A DNA stretch of 64,000 nt from Desulfurobacteriaceae bacterium (GCA_027051905.1 JALUGO010000030.1:124001-188000), one strand, 5' to 3'; shown: positions 55,030 to 62,443, counted from the stretch's first letter. Notes: generated from the sequence alone by a model not told the origin. Translations and numbers: made by a program.

Positions 55030-55384
55030 TTTCAATGTTGCTTTCATATGTGAAGAGACTCCTGAAACAGACCGGGAAATCTTCATTGCAAAGCCGGATG
55101 TGGCAATAATTCGTCTTAATCCAGAAGAATTTTCGGTTAAAGAGATAGAAAACTTCTTTAAACTGCTGATGGCAGAGTTTAAAACTTTCCCATCAGATAA
55201 CAATCCTGCTAAGAAGACTTTAAACATAAATATTGTGAGAAATATTGTGGGGGAGCTTGTTATTGATGAGTCATTTAGGAAGTTTCTTAAAGAGGAAAAC
55301 TTAGAGAAATTAATGGTAGATGGAAGAAGAATCCTTAAGAGAAAACTTTTGAAGTATTTAAATGCTTCCCCTTTAAAAGCTTGA
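55016..55384 (+). pseudogene. Downstream part of the cysteine-repeat gene in the +1 frame
   Basis: From 55016 the +1 frame is open to 55384 (122 codons), with no convincing start: the first GTG (55100) lacks a ribosome site. Read with the previous frame as ...ITINK-KTNFNVAFICEE..., it continues the protein naturally, with IAKPDVAIIRLNPEEF, a pattern also found in type I specificity-subunit repeats. So the gene is either frameshifted, controlled by +1 frameshifting (AAGGAAAAC at the junction), or affected by a sequencing error. Confidence 0.6.
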
Positions 55385-55417
55385 TTATGAAACTAATTCT
55401 AATCGTAGGAGGTGGTT

Positions 55418-56980
55418 ATGCTTGCTTTTGCAAGTGAAATTTTAACTAAAAAGTTGAGCAGATTAATTATAGGTCAGGAGGCAGCTATTGAGTCTGTAAT
55501 TTTGGCTGTATGCGAAAACTTTGAAGCATATGCTTCTGGAAGGTCGGAGAAGGTTAATAACATATTGTTGATGGGGCCGACGGGAAGTGGTAAAACAGAA
55601 ATGTCAAGAAAATTGAGCATAGTTTTAAAAGTTCCTTTTGTTAAAGTTACAATAGCCGATTACACTCTGACGGGTTATCGTGGAAGAGACCCTCAAGAAA
55701 TTGCAACTGTTGATTTTAAGGGAATTTTAACGGAAGAGCACTGTAAAAGAGTAAATGAATACAGAGACAAATTCTTTTTCCATAGGAAAACTGTTGAAGT
55801 TTTAAAATCCTTAGATATTCCACTTTTGAAATATAAAATAGCACTAGAGTTTTTATCTGCTACAGTTTTTCTTGAACAGGAAGAAGTTATAGAGGAAATA
55901 TTCTCAAAATACGGCACAAGAGTAGAGATTAAAAATGCAATAAAAGATACCATTTATGTTTTGAACGAGATAAAGGAGAGCTTTAAAACGTTAAAACCAG
56001 ATAGTATTGACTTTAAAGATTTTAGAGAAAAACCGTTTGGTATAATATTTATTGATGAGATTGATAAGATACTGATTAAAGAAAGAGACGATGGAGCTTA
56101 TTTTTACCGTCCACTTCAAAAATTCATACTCACTATGATAGAAGGTGCTGTTGTGACGTCGGAAAATGGCGAGTATGGTAGAGATCAAATTGACACTTCA
56201 CATATTACTTTCATTCTTGCAGGGGCTTTCTCTGAGCATTCTCCCGATGAGTTTATTCCTGAGCTTAAAGGCAGGCTTAATGTTAAAGTAAGAATCAAAG
56301 AGCTTGAATTTGAAGATTATCTTAAGATTGTTGGGCTCCAGAAATTTGACATTCCGGAAGTGGTAAAGGATAAGCTGGTAGTTGTTGAGCCGACAGCTTC
56401 CGTAGAGATTGCCAGAATTTGTGAAGAATTGAACGGAAAGGAATATCTTGGAGCTCGGAGATTAAAAGAAATAGTTTCCAAGGTGAATAGAGCGATTAAT
56501 AGAGAATTAAGAAGCGGCAGCTCTTTTCCAATAGTTGTGGATGGAAATTTTGTCAGGTGGGCTGTTTCCTTTGAACCGCCTTGTGAAGAGATTTTCTTCA
56601 CCAAGTCTAATATAAGTGGTGAGGCGTTTTCATCGTCTAATTCTAAGAAAATATCCGAGTTGGAAGTAAAAGAACATGTAAACGATAGTTTGGTTAAAGA
56701 GCTTGTTTCTTATTATGAGAAAATGTTGAGGGAAGAAGAGGGTAAATTAGAACGAAAGCATATCTTAAATTCTGTTATTGGAACTCATCTGAGAAAGAGA
56801 GATTCAAAAGGGAAAACACTTTTAGAGTATTTGATAGAAAAGGGAGTTATAAAGGCGATAGATAAAACTACAAGCAGATGGTTAAAGAGAAATTTTGAAA
56901 AAAAGACTCTTAAACGGATTTTGAAGAGGGTTAATATAGTTGAAGATGAGTTTCCTGAAGATATGCTTTTTGAAATTTAA
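55418..56980 (+). CDS. HslU-like AAA+ ATPase with C-terminal extension
   Basis: The 520-aa protein has Walker A GPTGSGKT at 53-60, GYRGRD at 86-91 (HslU pore/substrate region), an insertion at about 100-205 in the place of the HslU I-domain, Walker B IIFIDEID at 209-216, sensor ILAGAF, Arg finger in PELKGRL (R286) and sensor 2 GARRLKE (R347). Residues 391-520 are a basic helical extension not found in HslU; the HslV-docking C-terminal tail is missing and no hslV is adjacent. Start at ATG 55418 with AGGAGG upstream. Probably an accessory unfoldase or remodeller; partner unknown. Confidence 0.85.
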   Translation: MLAFASEILTKKLSRLIIGQEAAIESVILAVCENFEAYASGRSEKVNNILLMGPTGSGKTEMSRKLSIVLKVPFVKVTIADYTLTGYRGRDPQEIATVDFKGILTEEHCKRVNEYRDKFFFHRKTVEVLKSLDIPLLKYKIALEFLSATVFLEQEEVIEEIFSKYGTRVEIKNAIKDTIYVLNEIKESFKTLKPDSIDFKDFREKPFGIIFIDEIDKILIKERDDGAYFYRPLQKFILTMIEGAVVTSENGEYGRDQIDTSHITFILAGAFSEHSPDEFIPELKGRLNVKVRIKELEFEDYLKIVGLQKFDIPEVVKDKLVVVEPTASVEIARICEELNGKEYLGARRLKEIVSKVNRAINRELRSGSSFPIVVDGNFVRWAVSFEPPCEEIFFTKSNISGEAFSSSNSKKISELEVKEHVNDSLVKELVSYYEKMLREEEGKLERKHILNSVIGTHLRKRDSKGKTLLEYLIEKGVIKAIDKTTSRWLKRNFEKKTLKRILKRVNIVEDEFPEDMLFEI

Positions 56981-57004
56981 ATCTTAAGATTAGGAGAGGT
57001 ATTA

Positions 57005-57328
57005 ATGGATAAGCGCTACGAATTGCTGAAAGAAAACTTTGATATAGATCTTGACAATCTTGATCCGGAAGAGATGAAGCAGTTAGTAGAAGCGTTCAGG
57101 AGGGGAGAGGAGCTCCCCCCCGATAAAGAAACATTAGCTAAACAACTCGTTCTTTTTTCGTCAAATTATGAGGATTTCAAAATTGGAAACTTAATGGTTG
57201 TAGAGTTTCTCCAAGGGAAAAGGAAAATTATGAAAATACCTGCAATCTTAAGTGAAGAAATAAAGGTAGCTATTCCTCTTTATTCATTTGAATGTAGAAA
57301 GATGAAGCGGAGGAGATTTATAATATAA
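57005..57328 (+). CDS. Hypothetical 107-aa protein of the AAA+ operon
   Basis: I do not recognise it. The N-terminal half is acidic and helical (LDNLDPEEMKQLVEAF), the C-terminal half beta-rich and basic, ending KMKRRRFII. A GGAGAGG ribosome site precedes ATG 57005, 24 nt after the AAA+ gene. It contains one of only two GGAGCTCC palindromes in the island. Possible adaptor or regulator for the ATPase. Confidence 0.7.
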   Translation: MDKRYELLKENFDIDLDNLDPEEMKQLVEAFRRGEELPPDKETLAKQLVLFSSNYEDFKIGNLMVVEFLQGKRKIMKIPAILSEEIKVAIPLYSFECRKMKRRRFII

Positions 57329-57347
57329 ACTAATTAAGGAAAGAGTT

Positions 57348-58250
57348 ATGGTTGCTTTAAGTCCGCTGCAGATTGTATTGGAAAACTGTCCTTTTAGAAC
57401 AGATATTATGGTGTATGAAGAAAATAAATTTAGTGAAGATGAAAAAGATGAATTAAATCTTTTACAGAATTGTGTTGTATCAGCCAGTGTGCGTGCAGGC
57501 ATTGTTTTTTTTAAAGATGAGACTATACTTGGAATTAAGGATATTAGAACAGCGGTAACTGACAACTGGAGGAGATTAATACCTTTAAGAATAATCCAAC
57601 CTCTCCGACTGGTAGCTGAAATTGAAGCTTTAGATAAAGGAGAAGTTTCAGATTTATTTGATAAAGTAATTGAAAAACTGGAGAACGATGATTTCATTCT
57701 TTCTGAAAAGGAGAGAAAAGCTTTTTTAAAAATTTTCAGAGAGCCATACAACCACATAAAAGAGATTGAAGAACTATACAATAGGATTATGTTTTCTAAA
57801 TATCTTCTTTCTAAACTGTTCTTTGATGTTATGAGAGATGCGGGAGTTAACTTTGAAATTTCTCCCGTGGCAACGCTTTTTACGTTAGAGAAACTCAAGC
57901 TTTCCAACAAACAGAAGCTTGCATTACTGTTCTTTACAAATATTAACTGGTATAAGAAAAAGGTAGCACCTATTCTGTTTCTAAAGGCTATTTCATATTT
58001 AAGAGATATTTCTATTAAGGAGCTAATTAAAAATACAAGTCCTACGTTTTGGAATAAAATGAAGAATCATCTTGAAACTTTTTTAGATTTCTATAAAAAG
58101 AGGCTTTTTGTTCTTGCCCATATTGGGGAACCCTCTGCTTTTGAGGTGTGTTTTCTAACTTCTATGCTTTCACTTAAAGAAATTTCCTCAAGAGAAGTAG
58201 AATGTGTGAAAAAGCTTGTAGATTCTTATAAAAGAGGAAGGAACTCGTGA
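57348..58250 (+). CDS. Hypothetical 300-aa protein of the AAA+ operon
   Basis: I do not recognise it. The sequence is mainly helical, Leu/Lys/Glu rich, with no signal peptide, membrane span or catalytic motif. AAGGAAAG precedes ATG 57348. Last gene of the set; a hairpin (58275-58298) follows. Co-location with the AAA+ gene and the cysteine-repeat gene suggests one system. Confidence 0.7.
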   Translation: MVALSPLQIVLENCPFRTDIMVYEENKFSEDEKDELNLLQNCVVSASVRAGIVFFKDETILGIKDIRTAVTDNWRRLIPLRIIQPLRLVAEIEALDKGEVSDLFDKVIEKLENDDFILSEKERKAFLKIFREPYNHIKEIEELYNRIMFSKYLLSKLFFDVMRDAGVNFEISPVATLFTLEKLKLSNKQKLALLFFTNINWYKKKVAPILFLKAISYLRDISIKELIKNTSPTFWNKMKNHLETFLDFYKKRLFVLAHIGEPSAFEVCFLTSMLSLKEISSREVECVKKLVDSYKRGRNS

Positions 58251-58274
58251 TGAAAAATAATTTCCTTTAAAGAG

Positions 58275-58298
58275 AAGCAGAATATTTTAATTCTGCTT
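58275..58298. terminator. Hairpin between convergent genes
   Basis: AAGCAGAAT and ATTCTGCTT form a 9-bp perfect stem with a 6-nt loop, between the 300-aa gene and the convergent nucleotidyltransferase gene. T tract is weak in either direction. Confidence 0.55.
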
Positions 58299-58317
58299 TC
58301 TGTGGCTTCTTCCTTGA

Positions 58318-58995
58318 TTATTTTCTAAAGTCCCTTTTAACTTTCTTGAAGAACTCCATTAGTCTTGTAATAGATGTGAGCAAACTTACTTCATCAAAAA
58401 TTGAGCTTGATTTGAACACTTCTTCGTATTCGGGAATAAGGTCATAAATTCTATCTTCTGACTCGAGCAGTTCAAATAACTTGAGTTTTAATTCATAGTC
58501 CAGTTGCGAATAATAACTGTTTGATATAAAAGCAATGTCGTATAAATCCCTTGCTGTTGTTCTTTCTACAAAAACTTTAAGTTTTTGTAAAAACAAATCG
58601 TTTATGTTGTATATCTTTAAATTACCCTGAACTTTCTCTAAGGGATATTTGGGCACATAGTTGTTTCTCAAGGAAATTTCTATCTTAACTTTGCTTCCGC
58701 TAGATTTGTCGGTAAGAACAATTCTTTTAACAGTATTAGTGTCCTTTTTAATAAAAATGCTTCCAAGACATTCAAGGCTTTTTACAATTCCCTTGATATT
58801 GATCGGATACGTGCAGTCAAAATCCAAATCCTCAGATATTCTGTCAAGGCCGTAGAACAATATTAAAGCCGTTCCGCCTTTAAAGATTAAAGGTTTTTCG
58901 GACATTTTCTCTAAAATCTTTAAGATTAAATCCAGTTTTCTTTCTTCTCTCTCTCCAAGCTTTTCTTTTAAGGAGTCTGATATTCGTAAATTCAT
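58318..58995 (-). CDS. Nucleotidyltransferase of AbiEii/MenA type (putative toxin)
   Basis: The product (225 aa) has the DNA polymerase beta-like core: FKGGTALILFYGL then RISEDLDFD, matching the GGTAL...R-x-S-x-D-x-D motif with both Asp present, and the later KLKVFVERTTARDLYDIAF lysine/Asp motif. Such enzymes act as toxins that modify tRNA ends in some systems. ATG at 58995 (GGAG upstream) is preferred over a TTG 12 codons earlier. The upstream partner gene overlaps it by 116 nt in another frame. Confidence 0.82.
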   Translation of the reverse strand: MNLRISDSLKEKLGEREERKLDLILKILEKMSEKPLIFKGGTALILFYGLDRISEDLDFDCTYPINIKGIVKSLECLGSIFIKKDTNTVKRIVLTDKSSGSKVKIEISLRNNYVPKYPLEKVQGNLKIYNINDLFLQKLKVFVERTTARDLYDIAFISNSYYSQLDYELKLKLFELLESEDRIYDLIPEYEEVFKSSSIFDEVSLLTSITRLMEFFKKVKRDFRK

Positions 58996-59365
58996 AATCT
59001 TCTCCGCTGTTGTATCTAATCCACTTCTCAAGAATTTTCCTATCTTTTCCTTTTAGGAAGTTTTTAAGTTTTTTCTTAACCTGCTCCAAAATTTCCTTTT
59101 CTTCTTCGTCTGAAAAGGCTAAATCGCTTACTCTTTTGATGGGAACTCTCTTTTCAAACTTGATTTCATAGAGCAGGTAGTCAAGAAAAGCCCTTACGGG
59201 ATTGGCAATTTCCTTATCTTCTTTTTTCTCTATTCCGTAATCTCCGCACCAATCCCGAATAAGAGGCGGATATTCTCTGTTAAAGTCAAACGCAAAAGAG
59301 TGCCAGTCTGCTCCGTGGTAGTTGAGAGCTTCTAATCCTGTTAGATAATGTTTCCTTTTACCCAT
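58880..59365 (-). CDS. Hypothetical partner of the nucleotidyltransferase (putative antitoxin)
   Basis: The 161-aa protein is not recognised. It starts MGKRKHYLTGLEALNYHGADW, is acidic in the middle and ends in a very basic stretch (LLKRKAWRERRKKTG) that could bind DNA or RNA. It overlaps the nucleotidyltransferase gene by 116 nt. Position before a MenA/AbiEii-like gene is that of an antitoxin; no known antitoxin domain is seen. No good ribosome site. Confidence 0.55.
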   Translation of the reverse strand: MGKRKHYLTGLEALNYHGADWHSFAFDFNREYPPLIRDWCGDYGIEKKEDKEIANPVRAFLDYLLYEIKFEKRVPIKRVSDLAFSDEEEKEILEQVKKKLKNFLKGKDRKILEKWIRYNSGEDYEFTNIRLLKRKAWRERRKKTGFNLKDFRENVRKTFNL

Positions 59366-59831
59366 TTTTACGTTCTCGAAAATCCGATTTCTCTCTAAAA
59401 TTTACTTTCCTCTATTGCTTTAATCAAGAATCCTATTATTTACACGCCTTTTACTGTAATTTTTAATATTTCAATATTCTAAATACACGCTACACACGTT
59501 TTTGAATAAAAAACACTCTCAATCTAAACCAAATCTACAATAACGTTTTAACCTTGACTTTTTTCTGACACAATTTTTTACAAAAACGTGTATCAGGGTG
59601 TCTTAAACTATTGATACACAATAGCTATCTCAATACACATAGAAAATATTAAACGTGTCAAGCGTGTATTATAGAAAATATCTATATATAGATAATCCTT
59701 GTGTTTCAATAAGTTTAAAGGAAAATGGAATTTGACACGCTTTTACACGCTTGTGTGTATAACGTGTATTGCGTGTGTCAGGCGTGTCAGGAGCGTATAT
59801 TTAAAGAGAGAACCCTCAAACAGAGGAGAAA
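59366..59831. repeat. 466-nt divergent spacer with an iteron-like repeat array
   Basis: No gene is visible. The spacer contains 11 copies of RCGTGT on either strand: ACACGC or ACACGT at 59442, 59485, 59494, 59735 and 59745, and GCGTGT or ACGTGT at 59586, 59653, 59662, 59762, 59771 and 59782. An extended form is A-R-C-G-T-G-T-M-A-W. Neighbouring copies are 9-11 bp apart. A TTGACA at 59732 and TATAAC at 59758 may mark a promoter of the rightward operon. Likely a multi-site operator for both divergent modules or an origin-like region. Confidence 0.75.
59679..59694. repeat. 16-bp AT palindrome in the repeat array
   Basis: TATCTATA followed directly by TATAGATA, a perfect 16-bp palindrome, lies near the centre of the array, in its most AT-rich part. 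Could be an easily melted or cruciform-forming site, as at replication origins, or a dimer-binding site. Confidence 0.6.
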
Positions 59832-60113
59832 ATGGAAAAGCTGAGTATCCTTGAAAAAGAACTCAAATACAGCTGGGATGGAGAGAGGAACAGGGACATT
59901 CTTATAGTCAGGCGGATGAACTGGGATGACCCTATAGAGGTTTATAGAGATTACGGAAGAGAAAAACTCAGGAAACTCTACAGAGAAAACCTACATTTAC
60001 TTAGTAGGGTAAACAGGTCTTTCTGGAAAGTAATTCTGGGAATAAGCGATGAAGAATATGACAGACTTACAAAGGAGAACTTTAGACTTCATTATCAAAT
60101 CTGGCCTTACTGA
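59832..60113 (+). CDS. Hypothetical 93-aa protein preceding a nucleotidyltransferase-like gene
   Basis: Not recognised. Acidic and Arg/Trp/Tyr-rich (NWDDPIEVYRDYGREKLRK), mainly helical. AGAGGAG precedes ATG 59832. Overlaps the next gene by 65 nt. By position it is the antitoxin-like first gene of a two-gene module, mirror image of the pair at 58318-59365, though the two partner proteins are not similar. Confidence 0.6.
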   Translation: MEKLSILEKELKYSWDGERNRDILIVRRMNWDDPIEVYRDYGREKLRKLYRENLHLLSRVNRSFWKVILGISDEEYDRLTKENFRLHYQIWPY

Positions 60114-60735
60114 GGAATTCTACCTTGCCGGCGGAGCGGCACTTTCGTTAAAGTATAACCACAGGCGTTTAGAAGAGTTTAACTTTTTCGCTCCTAAAAT
60201 CCCGCAAGGATTCCGTGAAAAGTTAGACCGAACGTTCAAAGAAGCAAAAAAGAGGAATTTTGAGATAAACGTAGAAACTATCAACCCGGAAGATACGACT
60301 GCGTTTGAAATTAACGGAGTAAAGTTCACTTTTTCCTGCTATCCTTACAGCCTCATCAGACCTCTTGATAGAAGATTCTCTCCGTTGCTCCTTGCTTCTG
60401 ATGAGGACGTAGCGGCTATGAAAGCAGTAGCTATACTCCAAGGAGGGAAAAAGGAAGATTTTTACGACTTCCAATTTCTACTTCAAAGAAAAGATTGGAA
60501 CCTTGAAAACGTAATCTCTCTGTGCCGAGAAAAATACGGCTGTATTTTTGTTCCTTTCTCTTTCATAAGAGCCCTTGTTCACTTTGAAGAAGCAGAAGAA
60601 ACAAAATCTTATCCTGAAGTTGAAGAAAAGTGGGGAGAAATTAAGGAATACTTCAAAAAACTCTTATTGGACTACTTCTTTGAAAGACTTAATGATTTGA
60701 AAAACAACTCCGAAAACTGTTCTCTTTCTCCTTGA
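60049..60735 (+). CDS. Nucleotidyltransferase-like protein with altered active site
   Basis: The 228-aa protein keeps the AbiEii/DUF1814 scaffold: FYLAGGAALSLKYNHRR at residues 24-40, ASDEDVAAMKAVAI, and GGKKEDFYDFQFLL. Yet the usual HRxSxDxDFF reads HRRLEEFNFF: the two metal-binding Asp are Glu and Asn, and GGT/S is GGA. It is probably not an ordinary nucleotidyltransferase; it may be catalytically dead and act as a binding or antitoxin-like protein. ATG at 60049 lies inside the preceding gene; a second ATG is 3 codons later. Confidence 0.75.
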   Translation: MKNMTDLQRRTLDFIIKSGLTEEFYLAGGAALSLKYNHRRLEEFNFFAPKIPQGFREKLDRTFKEAKKRNFEINVETINPEDTTAFEINGVKFTFSCYPYSLIRPLDRRFSPLLLASDEDVAAMKAVAILQGGKKEDFYDFQFLLQRKDWNLENVISLCREKYGCIFVPFSFIRALVHFEEAEETKSYPEVEEKWGEIKEYFKKLLLDYFFERLNDLKNNSENCSLSP

Positions 60736-60770
60736 TTTTCCATTCGGGCACAAAAATTTTTTCAAAAAAC

Positions 60771-60798
60771 TTGCACTTTTTTAAAAAGCGAATATAAA
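60771..60798 (+). promoter_or_regulatory. Promoter of the gene at 60840
   Basis: TTGCAC (60771-60776) and TATAAA (60793-60798) with a 16-nt spacer, about 42 nt before the ATG; the leader carries CAGGAGGAT as ribosome site. The best sigma-70-like promoter in the island. Confidence 0.65.
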
Positions 60799-60839
60799 AT
60801 TTAAACAGAGCCGATTTTTCAGCACAGGAGGATAGGGAA

Positions 60840-61832
60840 ATGGCTGACGTGAACGAATACAGCCTCAGCGGAGTTGAAATAAACGGAAAGGTTTACCACA
60901 ACCCATACACGAACTTCAGGCACATCTGGTCTGGGCCGCAGGTGTGGATGTGGAACGAGTTTGTGAAGAACCCTGAAGCTCTTGCAGAATACTTTGAAGA
61001 GGGAAGATGGCCTGCCGGAGCGTGGGAGAACAGAGAGGGAGTCAAGCTTGACTACGAAGTAAGGCGGGACTTTTACTTGAAACTTGACTACGCTAAGCGT
61101 GCTCTTGAGATAGCCTACGACGTGAAGCAGATAAGAGAGGAGCTCTACGACTGGTTCTTGAAGTTCTGGAGAGCATACAAGGAACCCATTGAGAAAGTTT
61201 ACCCTCAGTTTGACGACAGGAACTACGCAAACCCTACTCTCCTTGAGAGACTGGCTCAGTGGTGCGCAGATACCGTCGCTAACACGTTCGTGAAGTATGG
61301 GCCGAATGCGTTTTTCGTGTTAGTGAAAGGGATTTTGACGGGGATAAAGATTGACAACGGATGGATGGAAGCACTTAAAACTTTGTCAGAAAACCATCCA
61401 GAGTTGTTGGATTATGATGAGATTGAGAGAATTGTAAAGGAAGAATTACCCAAAAGTGATGAGTTGTATTATGAATTGAGAGATATTTATGTAAAATGGA
61501 AAAAAAAGTATATGCCTCAAGACAAAATGACATATACACGTTTAGAAATATTAGACGATATATATTCGGGACTGTTAAGTAGAACTTACTATTTGACGAA
61601 AGAAGATTTTTACAAGCAATTAACTAAAGATATTGTTTCCTATCATTTTCAAAAGTATGGAATAACAAAAAATGATGATTCTACTTTTAAGGAACTCCAT
61701 TGGGCACTTGACTATCTTTGGAAGCCTAATCAACATATAGCTCCCTCAGAATATTTCAATGGAGCAAGTCATGTAACTTGGGACTATATGTATCAACACC
61801 AACCAAAGATAAGTTATTCTTACGGAATATGA
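60840..61832 (+). CDS. Hypothetical 330-aa protein, composition mosaic
   Basis: Not recognised. Rich in Trp, Tyr, Asp and Glu, with no signal peptide or membrane span. The first 180 residues are coded by DNA similar to the core in GC content; from about base 61380 the DNA becomes markedly AT-rich, as if two segments had been joined. Strong ribosome site AGGAGG. Possibly structural or phage/plasmid derived; no evidence of enzyme motifs. Confidence 0.7.
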   Translation: MADVNEYSLSGVEINGKVYHNPYTNFRHIWSGPQVWMWNEFVKNPEALAEYFEEGRWPAGAWENREGVKLDYEVRRDFYLKLDYAKRALEIAYDVKQIREELYDWFLKFWRAYKEPIEKVYPQFDDRNYANPTLLERLAQWCADTVANTFVKYGPNAFFVLVKGILTGIKIDNGWMEALKTLSENHPELLDYDEIERIVKEELPKSDELYYELRDIYVKWKKKYMPQDKMTYTRLEILDDIYSGLLSRTYYLTKEDFYKQLTKDIVSYHFQKYGITKNDDSTFKELHWALDYLWKPNQHIAPSEYFNGASHVTWDYMYQHQPKISYSYGI

Positions 61833-61903
61833 ATTTCCTTTTAAGAATACGCCATAGAAAAATAAAAGCATAAAATTTTCTTAAAAGATAAGGAGGATTA
61901 ACT

Positions 61904-62443
61904 ATGCCTCTTATTGATAAACAAAAAGAGCAAGACCCCCAACCCACACAACAGAACACGGAGGCTTCTAAAACTCCCGACCAGACCAACACGACCAAAA
62001 AGGTTATAGCTCCGGGCAAGTGGCCGACCTTTAAAGACACAGACGCAAAGATAGCGGGGGCGAAGCAGGAAGTAGAGTTAAACTTTGACAGGTATTACAA
62101 CGCCGCAAGGCAGAAAGCGAAAGAGTATGAAGAGCTTGCCTTAATGGTTAAAAAAGTCTTCGGTCTCAACCCTTACGTTCCCGAAGAGGACAGGATACAG
62201 ACGGCGTTATACAGGCTCGGAGCTCCGGAGCTTCTTGAGGCGTATAGGGAGTGCGTGAGAGCGGCCGAGATTGACAGGAAAGGAGCAGTAACTGAAGAAT
62301 ACTGCACTCAGCTCAAGTGGGACAGGGTAAAGCAGGCGATTGACAGGTTAGATAAAGAGATTGACCAGATACTTTCACGTTCGGGAATGAACGACGTTAT
62401 GTTTTTGGGACTTAACGGAGTGGCCGAGTTATGGATAAGATAA
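61904..62443 (+). CDS. Hypothetical 179-aa protein
   Basis: Not recognised. An N-terminal disordered stretch rich in Gln, Pro, Thr and Asp (residues 1-35) is followed by a charged helical region. AAGGAGGAT precedes ATG 61904. GC content is higher than its flanks. Overlaps the next gene by 13 nt, so the two are likely translated together. Confidence 0.7.
   Translation: MPLIDKQKEQDPQPTQQNTEASKTPDQTNTTKKVIAPGKWPTFKDTDAKIAGAKQEVELNFDRYYNAARQKAKEYEELALMVKKVFGLNPYVPEEDRIQTALYRLGAPELLEAYRECVRAAEIDRKGAVTEEYCTQLKWDRVKQAIDRLDKEIDQILSRSGMNDVMFLGLNGVAELWIR

Larger units (their letters stand above)
827..62226. repeat. Highly iterated palindrome GGAGCTCC, about 42 copies
   Basis: By eye I count 42 exact copies, for example at 827, 3477, 3700, 4317, 4481, 7113, 8962, 15412, 19154, 24625, 28190, 36659, 44060, 47748, 49236, 53249, 57109 and 62219. 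Base composition predicts fewer than one. All but two are in core genes and nearly all lie in coding sequence, in all three codon phases: GAP in mtnA, EL in ruvA, GSS in ruvB and nikO. No fixed flanking bases. Confidence 0.85.

Noticed and set aside
59442-59787. DnaA-box cluster
   Set aside because: The repeated core RCGTGT does not match the DnaA box TTATNCACA, so a chromosomal oriC is not supported.
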